The position numbers were made by a program, and so were the translations under genes. Under the pieces are notes generated by a model. It saw nothing but the letters and a program-made list of their open reading frames with translations. It was not told the DNA's origin and searched no databases. From Ipomoea triloba (Eukaryota; Streptophyta; Magnoliopsida; Solanales; Convolvulaceae), in NCBI RefSeq assembly GCF_003576645.1, contig NC_044920.1, positions 19,475,100-19,539,099 on the forward strand: a stretch of 64,000 nucleotides of DNA, read 5' to 3'. Shown here one piece after another: positions 1 through 11,877 of this stretch (the first letter of the stretch is position 1; each line of letters opens with the position of its first letter).

Positions 1-4
1 AAAA

Positions 5-250
5 AATTACAATTGAGTCCTTGAAGAATGAAAATTCATACAAGTACGAAGGGGACGCCATGCTTTTTCTTTTTTCTTTTTTCTTTTTTTTTTTTTTATA
101 AATTTCAAAATAATTATTTTATTTAAAATTATTAAAATAAAATTTTAAAAATTATTTTTAAATAAAAGAACCTATAAGTCAACGATAAATAAGTCATTTT
201 AGATCTAATTGCATAAATTTGTGTTTTTTAAGGACTCAATTGTAATAGTT
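5..250. repeat. Foldback (MITE-like) repeat at window edge
   Basis: The left part reads ACAATTGAGTCCTT and the right part (about 229-245) reads AAGGACTCAATTGT, an inverted pair bracketing about 200 bases of AT-rich filler with a pyrimidine tract. This is the layout of a MITE or Mutator-type foldback. Its outer boundary and target-site duplication cannot be seen because the window starts here. No coding sequence was recognised. Confidence 0.45.
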
Positions 251-544
251 TTTGAGTTCAGTGGCCTAATTGCAGTTTGGTGTGTAGTTGGATGACCTAT
301 TTAACCCTTATTCCAAAAAATTATTTATATTGGATATACAAATTAAATATTACTTAAAACATTTTGAAGGGATTTTAACTGTAATTTATTGGTAAATTTA
401 TATTATTTTTTAAGTAAAAGTTAATATTAGTTGGGTCTTCCGAGTAGTTTTTCAATTTAAACGCACGTAACCTTTCAACTTTCAAATTTAACCACTTGTG
501 GTCCTTCCATTATTTTAAGTGTTAGGAAATATTACTACGAAAAT

Positions 545-1600
545 AATATTATTTCTGAAAAAATAACAAGCACAAGGGTGAAGGACGAATCTGGTAGGAT
601 GTAAGCTTGAGTCATGTAATCACTACACTGTCCTTAAAACCTTATTTGCTACCTCTCTTGGTGCTAAGAGTGTTGTAGCCTAAATTTCCCATGATAAAAC
701 AAGTTACGGCTTCAAGCTTGAGCACTCAAACTATGAAACTCGGCGAACTAGAACAAGACTATGAACGCATACAATAGGTAAAGAAAGGAGGAGGAGCAGA
801 GTTTCGAGAGAGAAAACTATGATTCCTTGTGCGTATAAAATCATCTGCTCTTTCACAACGTGTATAGGAGTTGAAGGATTAAATAGCATTTAACCACGAC
901 ATTAAAACTGATATTAACTTAGTCAAGAACCCATGTAACAGCTAACCATTAACCTGAGAATTAATTTTATAATTCAAAATTGGAATTAATTCAAGATCAA
1001 TTCCGTAATAAGATCGTAACAGACGAATTAAGACTCAGAACGATCGCTCCCCGAGTCGTACTACAAGACGAGACGAGGTGCCCGAGAGGTTAACTACTTT
1101 GCCAAACCCGAGTCGACCTAATGGCGAGTCGAGCGAACGAATCGTTAACCCCGAGCCGTTAGCTTACCAGAATACCGAATCATGCTTATGACGAGTCATT
1201 TCAGTGGCCCTGTGTTGGAAAATATATAGTTGCTCTCCGAGTCATACTACAAGACGAGACGAGGTGCCCAAGAGGTTAACTGCTCTGCCAAACCTGAGTC
1301 GACCTAATGGCGAGTCGAGCGAAAGAATCGTTAGCCCCGAGCCGTTAGCTTACCAGAATGTCGAATTGTGCTTACCACGAGTCATTTCAGTGGCTCTGGA
1401 AAATATATATATATATAAATTTTGCATGACTTAGCCCGTAAGGTCAGTCAATATTTTGGACGACATTTGTGCCCATAGGTGCTGACGTACACGAATCAAG
1501 CCTTTTCAGGCTCATTTTAGAATTTGATTTGCAGCCCCTACGCGCAAGAGAGAGCCTCAGAACTGGAGAAGAAAGCTAATGTAAGAAGTATGTATCGTGT
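545..1600 (+). repeat. Diverged copy of LTR-like repeat family L
   Basis: Shares blocks in the same order with 25890-26860, 28118-29475 and 47570-48875: a 'ccttaaaacc..att' block, a 'gtgctag..ttgtagc..ctcccaggataaaac' block, a 'gagcactcaaac..cggcgaactagaac' block and, near 1500-1560, 'gatttgcagcccctacgcgcaagagagagcctc'-type sequence. It is more diverged than the other copies and is split by a tandem duplication (1043-1410). No ORF was recognised. It is most likely a solo LTR or non-autonomous LTR element remnant. Confidence 0.5.
1043..1410. repeat. Two-copy tandem repeat, about 185 bp per unit
   Basis: The block starting 'ctccccgagtcgtactacaa' (about 1046) is repeated with few changes from about 1235 ('ctctccgagtcatactacaa'). 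Both copies contain 'gacgagacgaggtgcc', 'gtcgacctaatggcgagtcg', 'ccgagccgttagcttacc' and end 'gagtcatttcagtggc' before 'ggaaaatatata'. The units are more GC-rich than the surroundings. The 76-codon reading frame across the second copy (1204-1434) has no counterpart in the first and is not called as a gene. Confidence 0.85.
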
Positions 1601-1750
1601 TCCTGAAACATTACCTTAAAAACGTTAATTTCTTGGTGACGGCATCAACACGCTTTTAATAGGTAACATAGAGTATTGTAATGCTCAGACGGAGAAACGA
1701 AAAAAGCAGACGAAATATTGCAGAAGAAAGAAGAAGCTCTGTAGTTTGGT

Positions 1751-1751
<1 letters not shown>

Positions 1752-1781
<30 letters not shown>

Positions 1782-1782
1782 N

Positions 1783-1812
<30 letters not shown>
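1752..1812. repeat. Poly(T) tract containing one N
   Basis: About 60 T with a single N at 1782. The length of this homopolymer is unreliable, and the N may mark a join made at the homopolymer. No flanking duplication is seen here, unlike the Ns at 22639 and 30407. Confidence 0.9.
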
Positions 1813-1814
<2 letters not shown>

Positions 1815-1869
1815 GCAAGAGAAGAATGACATAGCATTTAGCTCAACCCACTTCTCCATTTGAGCCACA

Positions 1870-2400
1870 GAACGTGTGCAAGATTAGAGGAAAGTGGATC
1901 TTCAACAAAACCACGATCCTGCGGACAACGAGAGGAAAGATCCGTGAAAATAGAGCAAAATAGGGGAGTATACTTTTTGAATGTTTCTCAATAATCCCTC
2001 ACATATTCTAAAAGAAGGCGGGCCTGGCATGAACAATGTCTAAGTAATACATAAAAACTTATCTTAATATTAGTGATTGAGATCTTGAACTAACACGTAG
2101 TGACATAGAGTAATTCACTTTTCAAGATGATACAAATATTGAACTCATTGATTAGATAAATTTTGAATTTTAATGCACACATCAGCTCTTACAGTTGTAG
2201 GCTGTACAAAAGTCAAACTTTTGACTTCTCACTAATCCTTGCCAAGTCTATCTCTATATATATAGACTTTCAAATCCGTAAAGTCCAATCTCAATATAGA
2301 CTTTAACTCTGTCAAGTCTATTTCAATATAGACCACCCATTAAAAGCTACATACAAAGTAAGTAATGGCCATGTGTCATTTATTTTCACAAATTTGGTGT
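1870..2400. other. Intergenic, nothing recognised
   Basis: AT-rich DNA without a supported reading frame. Three short repeats of a 'aagtctat.tcaatatagac'-type motif occur at about 2245-2330. Confidence 0.6.
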
Positions 2401-3760
2401 AAGTTTTTCCATGATTTCGTTTGACCAGGTATCCATCATTAATTCTTTACCTCACTAGTATTAACTCCGTATCCCTTAATGTTTCAAGGATGATTTTCCG
2501 TTTTATACCTTTTGCGAGAGGATCTGCAATATTTCTCTCCGATCTCGCAAACTCCATTGTGATCCCTCCATTAGTAATCAACTACCGTACAAACTCATGT
2601 CTGACCCTATGTGTCTCCTCTTTTCATTGTAGACACTATTTTTTGCAATGCAAATGGCAATTTGTAAAACATAATGTATAGGCTCTGAAAGTGTTGGACA
2701 CCCCCACAACGTCACGTCTATCAACAAATTTCTTAACCACTCAGCGGAGCTGACATCCTCATTGTCATTGACCCAGTTTGCATCACAGAACCCCTCTAAT
2801 ACTGTTGGAAATACTGTATAGTCAAGACCCCAGTCTATAGTACCTTTGAGGTACTAAAGCACTTGTTTCAGTGCTTTCTAGTGTGAATAGCTTGGGTTAT
2901 GTTTATAGCAACTGAGTTTATTCACTGCAAATGCAATATCAGGTCTACTGTAATTCATTAAAACATTAGACTTCCAATTATTTTTGCATATTCTTCTTGA
3001 CATATACTTACCTCCAAATTTTTTATAATTTTATACTTGGATCATATGGGTCTTTAGCCGCGATTTCAACAAAGTTGTCAAACTGTTTTAACAATTTATC
3101 CATATAGTGACTTTGTGACAAATGGTAACCATTGTCAGTTTTTGTTACTTTCACCCCAGGTATAACATAGGCTTCACCCAGATCCTTCATATCAAACTTA
3201 TTAGATAGTGTTATTCTGGTCTCATTAATTGCATCAATGTTTGAACTAAAAAAATCAACATATTATCTACATAGAGACATATAATCACAACATTCAATTC
3301 GACTCAATCTCTTTATTATGTAAGCAGACATTTGACCGGTTAGTAGTGTAACCTAGGTCTAAAATATTTTTATCAAACTTCCCATACAACTGCTTGTCTG
3401 CTTAGGAGTTTGTTACAAGTCATATGGAGATTTTTTGAGTTTGCGTACCTTTCCTTCCTAGCCAGGATCAACACATCTAGGAGGTTGTTCCATGTATATT
3501 TCTTATTCCAAATCATCGTCGAGGAATGTTGTTTTCACGTCTACTATTTAGTGGACTATCAACCTGTGTAAAGATGCTAAAACAAATAGAACATGATATG
3601 GAGGGTTGCAAGTTTTGTTACTAGTGAATATGTATAGAAGTAATCTTACCAAAAATCTGTGTGTAGACTTTAGCTACAAGCTTGGCCTTGAATCTTTCAA
3701 TAGACCCATCTGGCCTTAATTTTCTTTTGAAGATCCATTTGCAACTAGTTTACACCCTAT
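2400..3760 (-). pseudogene. Degenerate Ty1/copia reverse transcriptase/RNase H
   Basis: Conceptual translation of the minus strand, through many stops and frameshifts, gives ordered copia pol landmarks. RT start: 'CKWIFKRKLRPDGSIERF' (about 3750-3690). Then a MEQPP-like segment near 3490. Catalytic box: CLYVDNM (about 3280-3255), in which the usual YVDD is YVDN. Then 'TKTDNGYHLSQSHYMDKLL' (about 3150-3095). RNase H: FCDANW (about 2790). Terminal 'ADPLAKG'-like stretch near 2530. Order and spacing fit the second half of a copia polyprotein. No gag, integrase or LTR was found nearby. It is an old, non-functional fragment. Confidence 0.8.
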
Positions 3761-3764
3761 ATTG

Positions 3765-4735
3765 TTGAAGATAATGTGAAATTAATGAAATTTAGTGCTG
3801 TGGAATAACCACTACTGCTTTAAATTGTATCTTGAGGTTAGGTAATCAACCACTATGCTAGTTTAGAGACTTATAGGGAAGAAATATAAGGATCTAATTA
3901 CCCACACAATGCAACACGTACACATACTTTTCTCAAAGTACTTGATCTCTTACTCAAATTGATCTTTGGTGCCCATTGGCTCCTTTGTAAACTGAGATTC
4001 ACAAATTTACTTTGTGAAACTTTATAGTAGCTCCGCACTTAATTAATACATATTCAATAGTTGAATATATTTTAACAAACTTGGTTACCTCAAGCCATCG
4101 TAATTACTCTTAAAAGAAGAATATATCATAGATTTTCTAAGATGACTCAACTAAGATTTTAATTAAATAAAATACCCATTACCAACTGTAAGCCAAAGAA
4201 ATAATGTAGTTTGCATGCTACTTCAGAACAACATAATCATGGATTGCACATAATACTTTTGAGAGAAATTAATCTCACGTCCAAAGAATATAATATAATC
4301 AAGCTACATTTATTAGAGAGTAATAAATTTCAACAAGGTGAATTCAACATGTATAACCTTAACATACAAAGTTATTTTAACTTCACCATTTTCCTTTACT
4401 TGAAGAAATTCATAACTCATATATAGCATTGATGTAATGCAAATCAGTACAAATTTCAGACTTACTGTAAAAGGACAAATAGACCCCATCCAATTATTTA
4501 TAACATGATAATTTAAATCAATGTTATTATTACACCTTATGCGCAGTGTGAAAGCAACCTCTCAAAGTGAGAAGACTTTTTGTGCACAGTAAGCAAATTA
4601 AATGTCTAATCTTCATGTTCAATTAAGTTACAATAATTTACATCCTTCTAAATGTTTTGGCGAACTCTTGAGTTGATGGTTCAATTGGGAGATAGTATTA
4701 CCAGCTGTCCAGCTCTCTGATATTCGCGGCATTAT
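3765..4735. other. Intergenic, no gene recognised
   Basis: AT-rich sequence without a supported ORF; the short plus-strand frame at 4211-4426 has no recognisable composition or motif. I see no clear repeat partner elsewhere in the window. Confidence 0.5.
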
Positions 4736-4739
4736 CTCA

Positions 4740-4865
4740 AGATACTGACCGCCTTGAATTGGCGCACGTTTCTGAAATTGTGATAAGAAAATTGATAGCC
4801 ATTCTGCCGTATATAGTCAATTTGTGCACGTCGGCAGCAATAGATTAGTCAATTATGGGGTCTGG
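4740..4865. repeat. Segment duplicated at 29770-29885
   Basis: 'ggcgcacgtttct', 'gataccattctg'-like, 'tatagtcaatttgtgc' and 'caatagattagtcaatt.tggggtctg' occur in the same order here and at 29770-29885. Here the segment lies about 1 kb upstream of peptide gene 1. It looks like a trace of the duplications that made the peptide-gene array, though a dispersed repeat is not excluded. Confidence 0.6.
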
Positions 4866-4946
4866 TTCCTTATTGTCAACTCAATTATGGTGTCTGGTAA
4901 CACAAATGGATAACTTTTTAACTATTACGTAGTGGAGAAACATTTA

Positions 4947-5338
4947 GAGTTAATTTCTCCAGCGTTCCTTTATTTTTTACGACAATTTTAAATTTAGTCT
5001 TAATTTATTGTTTTTGTAATTTAACACTTCAAATTATTATTTTTTAGACAATTCTAGTCATCCTCGTGACTTTTCCTATTTTTAGTAAGGACATTTTTGT
5101 TTTTTCATTTTTTCGTTTGTTAATTTTTTTTTTTTATTTCAACCGGTTTACCAATTTGAAATGATCCCTTGACTATAGCAAAATACCAATTTAGTCCTAA
5201 GTTAACGGATATCTAACGGAAGACCAAGTTGGTTAAGATTTTTAAAGTTGAGGGACCAGACTTAATTGGTCAAAAAAAAAATACTCAAGTATCAAATTGG
5301 TATCGCTATAGTCAATGGACCATTTTGGTAATTAACTC
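4947..5338. mobile_element. Foldback element, GAGTTAATT family
   Basis: Starts GAGTTAATT and ends AATTAACTC. Inside, 'cccttgactatagc' (about 5167) pairs with 'gctatagtcaatggacc' (about 5305). The ends match two better elements in this window (50323-50861 and 54683-55381). A perfect target-site duplication is not evident at this older copy. Confidence 0.5.
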
Positions 5339-5389
5339 TAACCATATTTATAATAATAAAATAATAATAATAATAATAATAATAGTTTT

Positions 5390-5790
5390 TTAATACACTC
5401 TAACATATTCATAGTATATGTTCAACAATTATGTCAACTTTGATTGGAATGAGGTTTGAACCTAACTAAAATCAATAAGTAAGTTAAGAATAATAAATAG
5501 TTAACGTAATATTTTGTTACTAAAGTTTACACTAACGGAATGTAATGGTATTTAGAGAAAGTAAATGATATAATAGAGGATAAAGTAGGAAAATTAACAA
5601 AATTACTAAAATTAAAATAATCTGAACCATTCGTTTAATCAGACAATTACATATCATTTTTTTAGTTTCAGTTAGAGGCCTAATAACTTTATTGACTCTT
5701 ATTAGATTTGTGGATGTATCGTACAAATACAATGGAGTCAACGACAGTTTTGGCGCGTTCAAACTTCAAACTGAACTTTTATTCTCTAGA
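5390..5790. other. Intergenic with diffuse repeat
   Basis: Contains 'caactttgattggaatgaggtttgaacct', similar to 14297-14325, and a following segment with partial similarity to 57740-57980. No gene was recognised. It is the immediate upstream region of peptide gene 1. Confidence 0.5.
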
Positions 5791-5823
5791 TATGGATATT
5801 AAATTTAAATAAATATTTATTCC

Positions 5824-5836
5824 TCTATATATATCG
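5824..5836 (+). promoter_or_regulatory. TATA box of peptide gene 1
   Basis: 'ctctatatatatcg' lies about 75 bases upstream of the ATG at 5906. Genes 2-4 have a TATA-like motif at a similar distance (about 60-70 bases). Confidence 0.5.
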
Positions 5837-5905
5837 TGCTAATCATCCATCTTATGCTTCAATTCCTAGCTCCACAGTGCTGCAGATTCAAGGCCAAAAC
5901 AAGAA

Positions 5906-7118
5906 ATGGAGAAAACTTCAATCAAACTACCACTCTTACTGGCTCTTTTCATGCTTGCATCTTGTTAGTTCTCTCTCTCTATACACACACATATATACTG
6001 TCTTCCTTTATATCCATATTTGGATTTACGTAAATTATAAATTAAGTGAGATTTGTACATTGCGTGTTGCAGTATTGCCATTAACTGTGATGGCACAGAT
6101 AAGTGTAGGGCCAAATAAGAAGCAGTTGTTCATGACTGGGCAGCTTTGCAAGTCTCATGATGACTGCAAAGCCAACAGTGTATACTCAAGCAACTTCTGC
6201 ATCAACAAAATCTCTGGATCTGAAATGGGTCATTGTGCTGGATTTGACTCCACTTTGGGTAATTTTGATCTACATACATGTTGTTCCTTAGTAATTAATT
6301 TTTAATTCAATATTGATAATTGAGAGACATGTAGCGAGAATATTAAACATATAGTTATGTTAAAACCCTAAATTTTGAGAGGCCCGCACCCTTCTGATCT
6401 ACTTTGCGAATCGCGAGAAGAGGTAAATCGTGGAATATATTTTAGTGATACAGGGTCTGAGTACTACTTTTTGCCTAATATTGAACATATACTCAAGCTA
6501 AAATTAAACCCTAAATTTGAGAGCCCCTTACCCTTTTTATGTACTCTGAAAATAATGAGAGAAGGTAAATCAAGATATATGTTTTAGTGGCACAGGGTCT
6601 TAGTAGTATTTGTCCAATATTGAACATATACTTGGCATCTAACGTTCTTGTATTAAGGCCCTATTTAGTAAATGATTGTTAGTTGATTGGGTTGGCTGAT
6701 TAGGTTAGAAAATATGATTAGTTGATAACATTAGCTGATTGTAGAAAGTTGTTTGATAGATTAGCTGTTAGCTGATAACTGTTTGGTATAATTTATTTTC
6801 TCAAAAAGCTAATTGAAAAGGCTGCAGTAGCCTTTTGAATTTTAGTACTTTGGAGTTACAAAAAACTTATTAACTAAACAACTAATAGTGGTCAAATAAG
6901 CCAAAATAATTAGCTGATAGGTTGATTATTTACCAAACACGGCTCAAATCTTAATTTGATATAATATAAGTGTACTATATATATTTGTAACAGGAATGGA
7001 GCTAAAGGAAAGCAAGGCAAAGGGTACTTGTGGAAAGTGTAAAACTGACGCCGATTGCAAGAGTTGTCCAGTGACTTCTGGTTGCGAGAAAATTATTTTA
7101 GACGGCGCTTGTGTGTAA
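5906..7118 (+). CDS. Cys-rich secreted peptide, array gene 1
   Basis: Three exons: 5906-5963, 6073-6258 and 6994-7118; all introns GT-AG and phase 1; 122 residues. I do not recognise the family. What can be seen: an N-terminal signal peptide (MEKTSIKLPLLLALFMLAS plus LLPLTVMA from exon 2, cleavage likely after residue 27). Exon 2 carries MTGQLCKSH and four cysteines spaced C-x5-C-x10-C-x11-C. Exon 3 carries six cysteines spaced C-x2-C-x5-C-x2-C-x5-C-x8-C and ends GACV. It is the most diverged member: it lacks the SETKDEERKPKV linker of genes 2-4 and has a shorter MELKESKAKGT linker. Exon choice rests on the identical exon/phase layout of four copies, with exon 2 exactly 186 bases in all. The ten cysteines suggest a disulfide-stabilised extracellular peptide (defence, inhibitor or signalling roles all possible). 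Intron 2 contains a MITE-like repeat (6657-6945). Confidence 0.82.
6657..6945. mobile_element. MITE-like repeat in intron 2 of gene 1
   Basis: Left end GGCCCTATTTAGTAAAT; the reverse complement of the right end is GAGCCGTGTTTGGTAAAT. Repeated 'ttagctgat' words lie inside. Imperfect inverted ends of the 'TTTGGTAAA' type are common in plant hAT/Harbinger MITEs. I could not see a clean target-site duplication, so the superfamily is left open. No other peptide gene carries it. Confidence 0.6.
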
Positions 7119-7149
7119 TCCGCCCGCCAATCATTAATATAATATTGTA

Positions 7150-8000
7150 TTTCTTTCCTAATAATAATACAATATAATGGCGTCTCATATGTATGTCAAG
7201 ATGAATCATATGTATGTAGTTTAAGAGATAGGACGGGTTATGCTTATGCATGTATAATGTATAACCTACTTTCTAAATAAATTCCCTTTTTAACTTATTA
7301 TAATTTTTATCAAAATAATATAATGTATGCATTAATGTTCTTTATGATGTAGACAAGCTACTTTCAGATTGGTGTGTTAAAAATATAAGGAAATATGTTT
7401 AAATTAGTCACCAAACTTCACTCAAAAGTATATATAATTAGCTATTCAACTACAAAGAATGCAATTACTTTCTTGAATTGTTCAAAATTATGCAAATCGA
7501 TCAAATTTGACATGTTTCTCAGATTATTGCTGATGTAGCGGTTATCCTATTAAACAAATTATTATTATTATTATTATTTTTAATAATTTTAAATAAAATT
7601 AATTAAAAAAAAACACCAACCCTCTCCGTCTTCATCTCGAGGCAGGAGACGAAGAATATTCTTCTTCTTCATCTCCGACAGAAGACTAAGATGAGGAGGG
7701 GGTGGAATTTTCTTTATTTTATTTAAAATTATTAAAATAAATTTAAAAATAATAGTTTTTTAATAAGATGACCGTCACGTTAGCGACGATCTGAGGAACA
7801 TATCAAATTTGGTAGAATCACATCATTTTAGAAAGTTGAATGAACTAATTGTACTGTTTTGAGTTGGCATTCCATCTTATTGAATTGGTAATTTGGTTTT
7901 TAAGTTTGGATTAGTGCTTTTATATTTTTTGTTTTGATTTTTTTTGTTCATATTGGTGCTTTCTCGGAATGAGATATTTCTCGGAATAAGATATGACAAC
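7150..8000. other. Intergenic; possible old foldback
   Basis: 3' flank of gene 1 followed by AT-rich DNA. Between about 7400 and 7880, 'ttagtcaccaaacttca', 'aaatcgatcaaatttgacatg' and, on the far side, 'acatatcaaatttggtagaatc' resemble arms of a degraded Mutator-type foldback, with a (att)n core near 7560. No gene was recognised. Confidence 0.4.
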
Positions 8001-9935
8001 AAATTTTAATATTGTATGGTCAGATCCAAAATTGGATGGGAAACTCGATTACAATTATTGACAAATTATGATGACCACACATTTGAAAGCTCAAAATCTT
8101 TGGAGTTTTGTTGATCTCGGTGTGCTAAATGGAGCTGATGCAGCCGCTATACGAGCTGATGAGCTGGTCAAAATCTTTGGACCACACATTATAATGGTTA
8201 GTGTTGATTACTCCAGTTTTGGGCTGTTAGCTGATGCTCAAATAGCAAAGGAAGCTTGGGACATCTTAAAGGTGTCACGCAAAAGAGTCGATTGGACATA
8301 GAAGTCTAAGTTGCAGTCATTGAAATGGTTGTATAATCGATGTGAGATGACCTCTACAGAAATAGTAGATATGTACTTTACTCGTCTTATTGATATGGTG
8401 AATAAGATGAGGTTATTTGGAGATACGATTGAAGATGGTACAGTAGTTGAAAAAGTTCTTCGACTTATGCCAATGCAGTATGATCATGTGGTGACTTCAA
8501 CAACAGATTCACATGATACCAAGCTCTTATCAATTGCATAGCTAAAAGGTGTGATAGAAAGTCATATTGACAGGATTGCGTCAAAATCGAAACCGCTAGC
8601 AGAAGATGCTTTAAAGAGCCAAGGCACCCTTAACATGACTAGCTCTAATCAAAGAGGTAGGGGATCTGGTAAATGTTGTGGAAGAGGAAGAAGAGGATCT
8701 AGAAGAACATGACGTGGTAACTCCAACCAAGGCAGAGGTGGTGGTAATAGGAAACAAGGTAAATTTTCATTTCATTGCTACAATTATGACAATTATGGGC
8801 ACAAGATTGCTGGTATAACGGGGACAATAGTGAAAATCAAGCTAATATTGCTAAAAAGTCTTGTGAGAGTTTTGAAACCTTACATTTGGCCAATAACAAT
8901 TTTTCTGTAGATGAAAGCATACGGTTCTTGGATACTAGGTGTAGTAACCATATGTGTGGTAAGAAAGAATTATTTTTTGAACTAGATGAATTAGTCCGAT
9001 CTGGGGTAACATTTGGCAATAAGTCAGAAGTGTTAATTTTGGGAAAAAGTAAAATCTCTATTTAGTTGAAGGATAGATGATACTCACAATTTTGTATATG
9101 ATGTTTTCTATATTCCTAAAATACACTAAAATTTGTTGAGTATGGGGTAGTTGTCAAAAAAAGATCGGAATATAAGATAAATATTACTCAACGGTGTTAT
9201 ACCATTGTGGATGCAAAAGGAATTTTATTTGCAAAAGTAAATGTGTCCAAAAATCAACTATCTCCTTTAAAAATCAAACATGTACTTTGCTTTAATTCTG
9301 AAATTAGTTATGATAATTGATTGTGGCATATGTGATTTGAGCATTTTCATTTCTCTAGGTTAAATTTTATCGCAAGAAAGAAACTTGTATTTGATTTGCC
9401 TATTGCGGATATACCTGATCGTATTTGTGAGATTTGTTTGAATGGGAAAAAGCATAGAGATCCCTTCCCCGTTGGCAAGTCAAGGAGAGCCACAAAACAA
9501 TTGGAGGTTGTTCACTTATATTTGTAATCATTAGAGGTTCCCTCACATGGAGGTTGTAAGCCCTCTATAAGAGATTTCAAGCTTTTTGGATGTTTGACAT
9601 ATGCACATGTGTCATATCAATTGAGAAAGAAGTTTGACGATAAAGGCGAAAAGTGTATTTTTGATGGTTATAGTGACGCTTCAAAGGCTTATAAACGATA
9701 CAATCCTGAAACTAAAAAAGTTGTTATAAGTAGTAATGTCACTTTTGATGAATATGGTGCCTAGGATTGGTTAGTTAAATAAGAAATGTCAATTGTTGTT
9801 CCTATTGTTTATGACAATATTGTTGATGAGCAACCGATTCTGGACAATGTTCAGTCTCCTTCATAGCTAGAGTCATCAGTTCAGAGATCTCAACGCGAGC
9901 GCATCTACCAACTCACTTGCAAGATTATATTTTGG
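8000..9935 (+). pseudogene. Degenerate Ty1/copia gag-integrase remnant
   Basis: Plus-strand translation, broken by several stops, gives a copia gag: 'KLDGKLDYNY' at about 8030, then the 8068-8301 and 8311-8541 frames with WDILK and 'EKVLRLMPMQYDHVV'-type gag (UBN2-like) sequence. A Gly/Arg-rich tail follows (about 8655-8760), then a degraded zinc-knuckle (FHCYNYDNYGH), a protease-like 'FLDTRCSNHMC' near 8930, an integrase zinc-finger part ('CEICLNGKKHRDPF', about 9430) and an integrase C-terminal part ('FKLFGCLTYAHV', 'YNPETKKVVISSNVTFDE', about 9580-9755). The catalytic integrase core is deleted between about 9510 and 9545. No LTRs were found. Unrelated in detail to the young copia at 58704-62523. 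Confidence 0.82.
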
Positions 9936-9936
9936 G

Positions 9937-10215
9937 TAATTCTTGTGTGTGGATGTATGTCATATATTATATTATATTATATATATATATATATATATAT
10001 CTTACTTTTCTTACTTATATAAATAAATAAATTTAAATATATATAAATATAATAATAAACTAAACAAGACCGACTCGCTCGAGTTAACTCAGCTAACTCT
10101 GTCGAGTTGGACGAGTTAACTCGGGAGGCGGCCGGCCACCTAGGCGCGCGGACGCCTAGGGAGCAATTCGCCCCGGTCTAGGAGCGCGTAGCGCCTAGGC
10201 GGGAATTTTTGCAAC
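9937..10215. mobile_element. GC-end repeat, copy A
   Basis: Shares 'atgtcatatattatattatat', 'ataaataaataaatttaaat' and 'gccgactcgctcgagtta'-type blocks, and the GC-rich tail 'ggagcgcgtagcgcctaggc', with 22026-22465. Ends in 'gggaatttttgcaac'. The reverse-complementary start seen in the 22 kb copy (GCGCTAGG / CCTAGGCGC) points to a terminal-inverted-repeat, MITE-type element. The 5' end of this copy appears missing. Confidence 0.6.
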
Positions 10216-10219
10216 AGTA

Positions 10220-10690
10220 GTAATAATACAGTACATATATTTTCCTACAACGCAATCTATACTATCAATAAAAATAAAATCCTCAATTTTAACTTCCCGC
10301 CCAAAATAGTCGTATACTATTAAGGTTTGCGTAATATTGTAAAATATGATAATACAATTCCTATTCGTAATACAATTGTATATTAAAATATGGTAATACA
10401 ATTCCTAATAATATATTTTCTTGCCTAAGTTCCTCTTCGTAATACAATTCTAGAATAAAATTACTATTCGTAATAATATAGTACATATATTTCCATGCAA
10501 TGCAATCTATACTATTAATAAAAACAAAATCCTCAGTTTTAGTTTCCCGCCCAAAACACTCCTATACTATTAAGGTTTGTTTAGTGATATAAAATATGAT
10601 AATACAATTCCTAATAAAATATATTTTTGCCTACGTTCCTATTCTTAATAGAACTCTATAATTAAAATTACTAATTGTTTCGTGCCTGCA
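10220..10690. repeat. Two-copy tandem repeat, about 247-bp period
   Basis: 'acgcaatctatactatcaataaaaa..aaaatcctcaattttaacttcccgcccaaaa' near 10250 recurs near 10500 with few changes, as do 'tatactattaaggtttg' and 'aatatgataatacaattcct'. No coding potential was seen. Confidence 0.75.
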
Positions 10691-11095
10691 GGTGTCGGCA
10701 CACACGAGTCAAGGCTTTTAATTTCAAGTTCATTTCGGGATTTGATTTGCACCTCCCATACGCGCGAGAGAGAGCGTCTATGCTATATATATAATTCAAT
10801 AAACTTTAGGAAAACTCTTGTATAACTAGTGGTGCAAACCCACTTCCCAAACCAATGTGGGACAAAAGCTAATTGAAAGCTTTTTCTCTCAGTTTTTCTA
10901 ACTCAAATGGGTCAACTTTGAAAACCAATTTCTCATTCACCCATTATCCGCTTTGAGCGTACAATATATCAATCTTTTCGTCTAACTATGAAAAAACCGA
11001 ATCTACTTTGACCCGACGCAAAACGAAAGTGGACCCCACATATATTTGTACCACAATATAGCCACTAAAATGTCATTTTATGCTATTTTTTCCAA
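10690..11095 (+). repeat. LTR-like repeat family L, 3' part
   Basis: Contains the family's conserved end blocks: 'gatttgcacctccc..cgcgcgagagagagcgtct', 'ggtgcaaacccacttcccaa', 'accaatgtgggacaa', 'tttctcattcacccattatccg', 'ccactttgacccgac' and 'tagccac..atgtcattttatgc'. These recur at 29030-29460, 36830-37175 and 48530-48875, and reversed at 49976-50165 and 62955-63230. Confidence 0.75.
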
Positions 11096-11099
11096 CAGT

Positions 11100-11870
11100 T
11101 ATTTGTCCAGAGAATATCAACGCTCTACGCTCAACCAACAATCACTCAACTAATTATTCCATTACTCCCAGGTGAATTTTTCTCTAATATAGTTATACTT
11201 ACTGAATATCAAAATATAAGTGTACTTCAAGATTTTGCAATAACTAACCAACAAGTAATTAAACTAATGATATATAATGCAATGCAAATTATCTACATAT
11301 TGCATTTATACACTTATTTTAGAACACTGAACTTTTGTGACATTTGTTGCATGCAAGAAAACTCATTCTTATATGTTATAAATCATAATATCATAAGAAA
11401 CAGATATTTTGATGAAATATGAAGCATGAGTTGTCTGTCAATCAACGGTTATGGACATCGCATTTCAACAGTTTGGATGGGCATCATTCCAAAAAGCCAT
11501 TCATTCCATTTGGTAATCTGGAGTGAAGTTTGGATTAACAGTTTAGATATATGATTCATATATTCGGATATATTTTTGTTTATTGCCTGATGCCAGTATG
11601 ATGATTTGAATTTTGAGAGCATAGAAAACAAGCTCGAAACATGCTTATATGTCTGAATGGTCTTACTTCAAAGTTACTACCCACTATCACACAATGCTTT
11701 ATGTTGTATGTTAGACTCAAGGTTACTAACTTCTCACAATAGTCAGAGACTTGCTTTATATGTATGAAATATTGACAAAAAAAATTAGGCTTTAGATGTG
11801 AGTTTTACTTATATATACATGGGAATCTGAAACATTTTGAAATTTAGTGATTGGTAAAATCAATATATTT
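11100..11870. other. Probable internal part of a decayed Helitron
   Basis: AT-rich sequence without an intact frame that leads directly into helicase-like coding sequence at 11878. I could not assign more of the Rep/helicase here, so whether this belongs to the Helitron is inference. Confidence 0.35.
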
Positions 11871-11877
11871 TACAGTT

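Noticed and set aside
1656..1868. 70-codon minus-strand ORF rich in lysine
   Set aside because: It is the translation of the poly(T)/N tract at 1752-1812.
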